A DNA stretch of 27,500 bases from Zygnema cylindricum. Its lineage: Eukaryota; Streptophyta; Zygnematophyceae; Zygnematales; Zygnemataceae. Within the stretch, counting starts at the first letter, position 1. The number at the start of each line of letters is the position of its first letter. The notes under the pieces are model-generated. The model did no database searches. It had not been told where the DNA came from and saw nothing but the letters and a program-made list of their open reading frames with translations. The stretch lies in contig JBBHKE010001386.1 of NCBI GenBank assembly GCA_037447655.1, forward strand, positions 36,142 through 63,641. The letters run 5' to 3'. This document shows positions 19,601 through 27,500 of the stretch, piece by piece. The position numbers were made by a program, and so were the translations under genes.

Positions 19601-22600
19601 CGGGCAACTGAAGAGATGGGCGGTAGTACAGGACAGCCTGCTCACTATATTCTTCCAAGAGGAAGCAGACTCTACATTGCCATTTTTCCATTCAAGTGCA
19701 GTTTTCTTGCCTTAAAAACCAACAAAACCCGGTTTGGAAACTTTTGTAAGAACATCCAAATAATACAGATAACAATGATGAAAAAATATTAGTTAGGCGC
19801 TGTGAGGCTTGACTGATAGCTAACCGTAAGCTGATATCTCTCGACTTTAGTTTAATTACAAGCATATGTCCCGAAAGGTGGGGCCGACAGGAAACTGTTA
19901 CACTAGGAGTAATTCACAAAGCACGCAGCCACAAACTCCAACCAACAAAGTTGATGCTACTTAAGACAAAACAGCAACAACATCATCCTTACTTTTAGAA
20001 GCCTTGCTGCTGGCTTGGCTTATAGAGTCAAGCAACAAGAAGAGGTCTCCCCGTTTCTGAAAGCTCTCCTCACTCTCCATCTTCGCCACAATAAGCTCAA
20101 TAAGCTGTATCAAATAACCGTATCCTCGTGGTTAGAGCAGATCCAGACAAACAGGGAGCCATCAGTACATCAGCATTCCAAACCATGGTTCAAAGTATAA
20201 TACACATATAGAAGGAAATAAACCACTTAACGTTTCCAATTTTTCTCCCACATTTCAACAATGTTCCAAACAACAGCTTAAAACCAGTCATCTACACCAG
20301 CTTCCGATGTGCTTAGTACCCTACCTGGTTATGGGTTTTGTTGTGTAAGCTATCCATGGCGAAGCGGGTTAACTTGCCAATGCTCTCCCGAGTTCTGGAC
20401 AACGACTCCAACATGCTCGCCATAGTGTCTCTAGCTACCTCAGCTTCCAGAAGAAAATAAGACTCCTCTTCCCTTACTACATTGCCTTCAAAACTTGGGT
20501 AAGCTTCCTCTTCACCAGCCTTCGGGAACTCAGTGCAAAATGGAGACACAGTGGCATCAACAGGTTTACAAGATGCAGTTCCAGGAAATCCTGTCGTCCC
20601 CTCACTACAATCAGTACCATTTCTGGACCGAATGGATGCTTCTGTTATAGAGCTTACGCCACGAGGTGCAGATACGGGCCCTTCTTCAGCTATTGCCGTG
20701 TCTCCTGTCGCAGGCTCTTGTGGTTGCTCATCGTTTCCGTAGGAGGTAAAATAATCAGAATTGGGGGAAAGTTGCCCAGATCGTTGCAAAATATCAGCTG
20801 GTGAACAAGGAAGAATTGATGCTTCTACCTCTCCTCGTTGATGGAAATTGGCTGGAGGAGTTCCCACAGCTCGTTCCATGCTTCGCTGTTCCTTCCGGGC
20901 TCGTGCAGCTTCCAGTAGTGAACGCATATTTGTCTCAGGCTCCAAAATTTTGACATTATGCTTCTGGCCTTTCTCACGCAAATACCTGCAGCAATGTATA
21001 CAGTAACTTTTCAAGGAAGTCTGTACACGACGAAGTCAACAGCGATAAGCTACTGAGAAATTCTGACAGGCTAGTTTCACCCTCGGAACTTCCTAGGCGC
21101 CGCAAAAGGCAATATAAGCCAAAAACAAAATGCATGACGCACCCATCAAATACAACATCTCACAACATTTCATGTTGTGTAAGGGATACGCAACATCTCA
21201 TTCTTAAGCAGAGGCAGGCTGAGCAGTGGAACAAATAAAACAGGACAGCTCAAATTTGCCATAGAGTTCGAAAGGACTTCACTCACCCTTTCCTCAACTT
21301 CTCTCCTGCTTCTTGCAAGCTGGTCAAAGCGGAGTTCTTCGTTTTAAGAAGCCCATGCTGTTTTTCCTCCTCCCTTAAGTTTTTCTGTGAAACAGATTTC
21401 CCATGCTTTTCAACTCCACTTGTAGCTGCCCGTGCAACGGAGCTTCCCTTTCCTATTTCAGACTCCAAAAGAGAGTTGGGCTTATCAGACTGTGCCTCTC
21501 CCAACTTTCCTTGATTGTCGTTCCTGTCTCTGTTATTACTCCCTTTCTGAGGTGTTTGCTGAAACTTGCCACCAGATAGAGGAGGTTGATTAGATTCTTC
21601 AGTCATTTTTGCTGTGTCCCCCATAGGCCCAACCAATGATAACTCGTTACTATTTAGGATATCGACCTTGATTCGCTTTCCTGAGGGTGGACCAGGCGTG
21701 GACATGATAGAGCTATTAACTGGCTGACTAGTAGACACTGAACTAAGATTTCTTTTCACACGAACAGGGGCACGTTTCGTTTCACTCTGTGACTTGCGGG
21801 GACCATTTTCAGTTTTAGTAAATGAAGGTTCAACAGTCATGCACTTTGAAGGATACGACTTTTCCTCTCCCGAATTGTGGATTCTCACGATTCCCTGGAC
21901 CTCAGGTAATGGCCTCGGGTTCTCTTCAAGGACAGCGTCCACTATGTCTTGTTTGAACTCTGATGTCTTGGTGAGATTGTTATCCTCCAAATCATGCGAC
22001 ATAGCTTCAAAAGCAGCCTGTTCTAAAGCAACCTTCTGGTCCTTCACCAACTTCAATGAAGCTTTAGATTCACTTTTCACCTTTTTAGTCTCCTCACGCT
22101 TTTCTGGAGTAATTTTACTGTCTATATCTGATATCGTTTTTGACCAGCAATGTCCCTGTTGACTGGCAATATCTTTGCTCCCTGTACTAGTGTCTATGGG
22201 TTGTGAAGCTGGAGCCCCTTCCTGGACATTTCGCCGATGAGAGCTAGCTCTTGTGAGACGAGGCTCCATTACAGGGGCTCCAGTAGCCTGGACGGTCTTC
22301 TTTGCAGTCCTACCATTCACTCCTCTTCCCCGTCCCCTTCCTCTTCCTTTTCCCCTTCCTCTCCCTCCAGAAGCCATGTCTTGGTTTTGTGAGGGCAATG
22401 GCACATCCACAGGTGGACCCTCTGAGGCAGGCCAGTCAATATCATCCTTAGGAATAACGGCAGAATACATGGCATGTCCCTCCCCATCAACTCTTCGCTT
22501 CTCTCTACCGCTTTGCAACTCCTCTAACGTCCCAGATGAAGTTCGTTTCCCAAGAGTGTTTGCAGCCACGTTAGTCTTATCCGCAGGTGAACCTACAGTA

Positions 22601-24925
22601 GTTTTTGATCTCTCTGTTGACAACCCGCATGGAGTAGAATTAATGGGCAATCCCTCGATGCCTTCTGTTGGTATAGACTTCTCCAGACAGCCTTCATCTT
22701 GCTTTGATGATGCTTGGAAATCCTCGACATCAGCGTGTTTGACATGATCTATTTCAGTCAAATGTGCCGGTTGATTATCCTTGCACTTCGGCATCTCTAC
22801 CAGAATCGGTTCCATAACTGGCTCTTGTAAAACAAGAGTAACCTCTGATTCTTGCAGTTTTCCTGCGACAAAGTTCTGAGTTCCTTGAACAACCTGCCTC
22901 TTAGGATTCGTGGCAACACGATGATTCTCAAACACGAGGGTTCTTGAACTAGGCTGTTCCTGGTTCTGACATGCGTCATCCCTTGAATCTTCATGGAGAA
23001 AGACACCGCTTGACGTTCGAGCTGATGAACTCAAATCCTTCTGAAGCGCAGGAGGCTTTGTGGTTTCAGTAAGCATCTTCAAAGAAATAGTTTTTTGACC
23101 TCTACCACCATTTGGTTGTAACATGCTTGTTTCACATCTGCCTGTAGAGCTCCCTTCAATCTCAGGTTTACCTGCAAAAAGACTAGAAGACTCATGCACA
23201 CCCCTTTCCCCGATGGGGGAAACAACCTTTGAATCGTCCCCCTCAAGAAGCTCTTCCTTATGAGAAAATTCAGAAGGCGCCTCGTTCGTCAAACCCTGAG
23301 ATTTTGGTGTATCTTTCTGTAAGCGCGCCTTCCTCTTCGGCAGCACCCTTTTGACCTTCGTGAGTGGTTTCTTCCGCCTTCCCTTCTTTGTATTATCTTC
23401 ACCTACAATCCCCGGCCCCTCATCGACCACACCTTCCACACTTCGTTTTATCACCTTATCAGGATCTCCCTTATTGTCCTTGGGTAAGCCAACTCCTTCC
23501 ATTCTTTCCTGAAACTGCTGATTCTCAGCCGGCAAAGAACTCGGCAAAGCTGGAGAAGGTGGTCTTTCTGAAGGTATTTCACTCTGCAACACATTATCAC
23601 TTTGAAAAAGGTTAACGTGTTGCAAAGATGAAGCATTGCTTGAAGTATTTCGCTCCTGCTCTAAACCAACACTAAACCCGTGTGATTCTCTTCTCCTCAT
23701 CCTCCTGCAGTACAAAATATCTGAGCTCGTTGCAGACCCATTGCCATGCACTATATTCTCTATATTGAAGTGCTCTACTGCACATCCGACTTCAATGGAA
23801 AAAGAGGCAGGATCCTGGTTTCCAAGATTAACATAATCATTCATGGACTCTCTCCTGACTGCAAATCTACTACACGCTGCCTCTGTTTTTGGACAATCTT
23901 CTTGCGCGTCTGAAGCAACCTCACAACCATCATCTCTAGAGGGTACAACATGGCTTGTCCGCACCATCTGACCGTCTCTACTTTGCGAAGGGCAAAGACC
24001 GGCTTGCTCTGCGAGTACACAATCATCCAGAGAAAGCTTGAGTTTATTGTTATTGCTACCACTATTATCATCAACTTCAGCAATAGGTCTAAACCCTGGA
24101 GGAGTGTTGCTGCTTTTGCCACCTCCAGGTGTCGCGGCAAAATTGGCGGGAATGATTGAAGAAGTACGGACAGCTTTGTCTGTAATGGCTTCTTTTTCCC
24201 GCGACTTCTCGGAAGAATTACTGTCATAAATATCATGCATGGTCCTCGCATGACCACCCTTTCCCTGTCTGTTGGTTTGAACCTGTAAACCCATCCATCC
24301 CTTCCCCAAGAACAAAGTCTTAAAACCCGCGTGGCAAAGATATCCAACTTTATCCTATTAACAGGATGATTACACTGGTAAGGACAAAAATAAGAAAGAC
24401 CACTTCCTGACCTGTTGTAATGCAGAAACGTTAACTTCCATTTCTATCACAGAAACACCTCCATCTGCCTCCCTTCGTCGAGCTTGGCCAGGATTAACAG
24501 CTCTCCATTCCAACTCTTCACTTATCTCTCGAAGAGCCTCAGACATTCCAGGTGTCATTTTTGTACGCAATTTCTCCAAAAGGTCGTTACGAGCATCCAT
24601 GGAAAATGGGACCAGGTCCTGAGGTGAGCAGTGCCGTCTGCAAAACAATCAAGGCTAGTCAAATAACTCCACGACTAAACAATCGACAGCTTGCGGTAGG
24701 TTATAAACCAGAAGAGTTGAAAAAAAAGGAAGATTTAAGTCCGTACATCTGCATTCCGGGCCCGAAAAAAACCACAAAAATTTTATTTTTTTGAGAGCGA
24801 ATTTTCCACCGAACTGGATCCTCCACCTGCGCCGGCCATGGAGGATACCCTTTCACCTTGGCCAGGACAAGGTCGCCCAACATCCACTCAATTTTTGGTT
24901 TCTTAGACCGTCCTGCAGGCGCCAT
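13665..24925 (-). CDS. HUA2: HUA2/HULK-type PWWP-CID-proline-rich nuclear protein
   Basis: Coding exons in transcript order: 24925-24747, 24637-24412, 24282-21287, 20985-20325, 20104-19993, (candidate 19534-19520), 19091-19006, 18804-18599, 17848-16641, 15993-15718, 13759-13665. All introns are GT...AG and phases agree. The product is 2,014 or 2,019 residues; Arabidopsis HUA2 is about 1,390. A PWWP domain (about 14-75: GDLVLAKVKGYPPWPAQV, FFGPGMQ) should bind histone or DNA. A low-complexity region fills exon 3, with a basic NLS-like patch (about 430-457) and a GRGRGKGRGR tract (about 775-790). A CID/RPR domain follows (about 1317-1451: LSRTRESIG, LFLLLDSISQ, APAGREAQQNRQ, CLDLWLQREVLP), then the family signature RSERGLDDPLREM...LLLDEYGS and a long polyproline tail. 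In the family, the CID suggests RNA polymerase II CTD binding and the proline tail binds WW-domain PRP40. The start at MAPAGRSKK matches the family; an in-frame ATG lies 84 bases upstream. The usual acidic ELEMEDV-type motif is not seen. Confidence 0.93.
13971..14029 (-). repeat. Pyrimidine-rich tract in HUA2 intron 9
   Basis: On the + strand this is almost pure A/G (GGAGAAGAAGGGAGGAGGAG and similar), so the transcript has a CT-rich tract of nearly 60 nt, about 210-270 nt upstream of the exon 10 acceptor. It could bind polypyrimidine-tract proteins, or simply be a microsatellite. Confidence 0.8.
15278..15500. mobile_element. MITE in HUA2 intron 9
   Basis: The left end is TACGCCGTGAATCGCCGTTA and the right end is TAATAACGATTCACAGTGCA. 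They are inverted matches over about 20 bp with a few changes (GTGAATCG is shared exactly). The left edge keeps TA and the right edge is CA, a probable mutation of TA. At 223 bp it is almost the same length as the 222-bp copy at 2861-3082. It is non-coding and lies about 220 bases after the exon 9 donor in transcript order. Confidence 0.65.
16871..16910 (-). repeat. Hexanucleotide repeat coding Gln-Pro
   Basis: Units of GAGGTT/GAAGTT/GCGATT on the + strand encode a run of alternating Gln and Pro (QPQPQSQPQLQPQ) in exon 8 of the HUA2-like gene. Repeat-length changes here would stay in frame. Confidence 0.85.
16960..17575 (-). other. Polyproline-coding tract of the HUA2-like protein
   Basis: This part of exon 8 encodes dense PPLPP, PPPPPPP and SPPPSPPPLP motifs, the hallmark of the HUA2/HULK C-terminal half. 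Such motifs are class I/II-type WW ligands. In Arabidopsis the HULK proline-rich region is reported to bind the WW domains of PRP40. The + strand is correspondingly GGAGG-rich, which creates long but spurious Gly/Arg-rich frames. Confidence 0.85.
19520..19534 (-). other. Candidate 15-nt microexon in the CID domain
   Basis: Between exon 5 (ends 19993) and exon 6 (starts 19091), direct joining gives SSKASKN-VEVRLKRAL, which is 5-8 residues shorter than relatives, where a segment like GASYVPTVQAALPR follows. At 19534-19520 a good acceptor (a T-rich run, then CTGTAG) precedes CATATATGCCTGTTA, giving T-YMPV-N in the needed phase. The donor after it (A|GTCCGT) is weak; a better-looking GTTAGT four bases earlier would break the frame. 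The residue match to SYVPT is the main support. Confidence 0.4.
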
Positions 24926-25004
24926 AGCAACAGTTACAATCCCAAACGATGAGTTAATTATAGATTCGGAGAAGGTAGAGAAAGGGCAAAGATAACTAGG
25001 AGCG

Positions 25005-25014
25005 GACACGTGTC
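25005..25014. promoter_or_regulatory. Palindromic G-box/ABRE upstream of the HUA2-like gene
   Basis: GACACGTGTC is a perfect 10-bp palindrome with a CACGTG core, the binding site of plant bZIP and bHLH factors. It lies 80 bases before the proposed start codon, so it is in the promoter or the leader. Confidence 0.5.
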
Positions 25015-27168
25015 ATGGCTGCCGTCCGGAGGGGACAGCTTAGGTCGCATGTTAAAAACGTATAATTATAGGTCACAATTGAAGCGGCATGTATAGACGC
25101 ATGCTAATATTGGATGCCTATGGCCAGATGCCTTTCGGACAATTGTACTGTTCAGCGCTGATAGGGCCATTACACATGCGAGATAACAGTAATAACTAAT
25201 AAGGAAGAGTGACCTCTCCTGTTTCATACTTCCGCATCTTGAAAAATCTAAATGTACTTTCGCATGTAACCAAAACTTAGACTTGTAACTTTGTTTCTAG
25301 CGAAGATTCTCCGTACTACTTTCAGAGCATTCGTATCATAGTTCAAAAGTAGCGTTTTTATGGTAGGCCTTTGGTAGGCGCACAAAACTTGGCACAAAAC
25401 TCGCGTAGAGAAGGCATACTGTATGTGTGTGCGATGTGCACACCCTTGTACAAACGTACGAATCTGACGTATGATCATAATACAGCGCACGCCGCCGGAC
25501 GAATTTTTTTAGCGAACTGAGACGGCGTAGGATGACAGTACGCGGGAAAGAAAGCCCAGAAAAAAAAAAAACGCGGACGGGCAACCAAACAAAATTTCTA
25601 GCGTGAATAAACCACGGGAAAAAAAATAAAAAAAAATTAGGCTTTATTTAGTGTGGCCTTCAAAATTGCAGACGCTAATGTGACAGATAGTCTTATCGTA
25701 AGTTGTGTTATGGGCTTTTCATGTGATCTTCTTAGATCACTACTTTTATCAGCGACTGTCCAATTGTCCGAATCTGACGGTTTAAAAAAAAAACACCTCA
25801 AAACTCACGAAAAAAAAAAATGTTCGAATGTTTTCCAAAATTTAGACATTACATTTAATTCTCTATCGATCGATGTGCAACTCAACCCTTTACTATTTTT
25901 TTTCATTTTGCGACCCATGCAATATGGGTCTTAAAGTCATATTGTATGATATGCATATTGTATGGCCCTACTTTCACCTACTTTTGAACTATGATTCGTA
26001 TGTAAAGAAATGAAATAGTTACTTTAGATTGTGATGGATGTAGCCGTTGGTGTAATTTGTGAAGGTTGCAGACGACTACAAAACTCGCTAGAATTGATGA
26101 CATTTACAAAATAGCGACGGTTTTAGACGTCTAGCTACTTGTGACATTGTAGATTTTTAGGGTTTGAGACATTTTGACGTCACGCTCAAATTATGACAGC
26201 GTCGACGTCACAAATTCTAAAATTTACCGCCATGGTTTCCCAAATTTGATTTTTAGTATTTTTTAACTCTACTTGCTATAAAAATACGCCCAAACATAGT
26301 AAAAAACAATCGTTTTTATAGATCTTTCATTTAATACCATTATTGACGTTTTTCATTCCAAGAATTGTGAGATGGACGCGGTAGTGGAAGTGGGAGAGAG
26401 AGAGGCGCTTTCATGGACTTCGCTTTTGCGAAATCGCGTCCGTTGGTCGAGACCCCCTCCACAACCCTTGTACAGAAAAAAAAACACCAAAAAAAGTCAC
26501 GCGCGGGATGGAAACATGCAGTGGGTCTTTTTATTGGTTCTACAGGCACAAAAACTATCAAAAACTTCTGACACGTGCGACATCATCTACCTATTCGCTC
26601 ACCTCATGGAACTTTTTTTAAAATCACCCCGCGAAGTGATTTTATATAAAGTTTGAAGATGAGCTGAAATGACGCGAAAGTAGGTCGAAATGCGTTACAC
26701 GACAAACTACATCGCGCTAAATGACAAACTCCACTACATGTGATATTTCAAGGCAACGCAACTTGTACGGCGGTAATTTCAATTTTCTGGTACGGCTGCG
26801 GATTATCTCGTGTTTTTCTAAGTTATGGAGGAAATCGACATAAAATAGCTGTAACTTTAGCACATGCGAAAGTACCCTAAGTCTTCGCAAATCGACACCG
26901 ACGATCTATGTTTCATTTGTGAACACGAGGGGCATTTTATATTGTTGTGTATCAGAAGCCCTTTACATCAGTGGTCACAAAATGGTACCCAACTCCATAC
27001 CCCATAGGTACCGAGCCAGCTGCATCGGATCCGGAGCGGATTCGGGTGTCAAATTTTGGGGGCCGGCAAGATTCAACCGGGTGATAAAAAAAAAAAACGT
27101 CGGATACGCCCGGGCAAGCAAAAAAAGGAAAAAAAATGAAGGTTTCGCAAGAACGTACAATAGTATAG
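25015..27168. other. Upstream flank of the HUA2-like gene
   Basis: No gene supported. Noted sites are a perfect TGACGTCA at 26175-26182 with a near copy CGACGTCA at 26203-26210, and several A-runs. A locally less AT-rich patch at 26372-26470 opens a 94-codon + strand frame without a recognisable product. The patch near 27000-27060 (GGATCCGGAGCGGATTCGGG) looks like dispersed-repeat sequence, but its boundaries are not visible. Confidence 0.35.
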
Positions 27169-27171
27169 TAC

Positions 27172-27500
27172 TACACCTTGAATCGCTATTAACGTTAATA
27201 ACGCTAATTCGGCGCCAACAAATTTTGACCCAGAAACCTAAAATATAATTAATAACAGTAATAGTTTTTTTACTTTAATATAGGTACTGTTTGATTAGCG
27301 TCAATGACACTAAGTTATAGTCATTTTGAATTAGTGTGGCGTACTAAATGTGTTAGTCCACACAAAAGGGAATTTTGTTAAGAAATAAAGTACAAAACAA
27401 GGATTAAAAGAATCGCGAACGCACGTGAAAGTGCCCTCATAATAAAAGACAACGTGAGATCGCATAAACCCATCCTCTTATGTTCAAACATCATCTACGT
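27172..27500. mobile_element. Left end of another TIR-family copy, running out of the window
   Basis: TACACCTTGAATCGCTATTA at 27172-27191, followed by ACGTTAATAACGCTAATTCG, matches the left ends at 577, 1466 and 2861, with TA at the edge. No right end is found before the window stops, so its length and intactness are unknown. Confidence 0.45.

Noticed and set aside
20120-20160. tRNA-like GTGGTTAGAGC motif
   Set aside because: Resembles a D-arm, but no acceptor stem or T-arm follows at the right spacing; it lies inside HUA2 intron 4.
22253-22747. 164-codon + strand frame opposite exon 3
   Set aside because: Shadow of the long - strand exon, with Pro/Leu repeats mirroring the Gly-Arg tract; no splice or start context of its own.
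24923-25009. Upstream in-frame ATG at 25009 as HUA2 start
   Set aside because: The extension (MSAPSYLCPFST...) is unlike the family, whose proteins begin MAP followed by basic residues just before the PWWP domain.
26372-26656. 94-codon + strand frame in a locally less AT-rich patch
   Set aside because: The first 30 codons could be a first exon, but the rest is low complexity and no family was recognised.

Overview
This window is nuclear DNA of a land plant. Two spliced genes can be rebuilt exon by exon. The first is a VPS55/LEPROT-type small endosomal membrane protein on the + strand (coding 5166-6787, four exons). The second is a very large HUA2/HULK-type PWWP-CID-proline-rich nuclear protein on the - strand (coding 24925 down to 13665, ten exons plus a candidate microexon, about 2,015-2,020 residues). 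HUA2-like proteins are plant-specific. The long introns, telobox motifs and short inverted-repeat elements also fit a plant. Both proteins look divergent from their angiosperm relatives, so I lean to a bryophyte, fern or lycophyte, but this is inference only.

Layout. 1-3083 is AT-rich and dominated by foldback DNA and terminal inverted repeats: a 149-bp hairpin, a roughly 540-bp imperfect palindrome, and a cluster of TA-flanked elements that share the end CACCGNGAATCG. 3084-5165 is the upstream region of VPS55, with five telobox-like motifs, a GA microsatellite and a likely 5' leader intron. 5166-6787 is VPS55. 6788-13664 is a mostly featureless intergenic stretch holding one candidate orphan coding exon (7474-7659), small tandem repeats and one lone element end. 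13665-24925 is the HUA2-like gene. 24926-27500 is its upstream side, with a perfect 10-bp G-box palindrome about 80 bp before the start codon and another element end near 27172.

The two genes are convergent and show no functional link. VPS55 proteins act in late endosome-to-vacuole sorting. HUA2/HULK proteins act in the nucleus in transcription and pre-mRNA processing. What ties the region together is the repeat family: copies lie in the 5' cluster, in VPS55 intron 2, in HUA2 intron 9, and as lone ends at both sides of the HUA2 locus. The TA target sites point to a Tc1/mariner-like (Stowaway-type) non-autonomous family. No complete transposase is visible.
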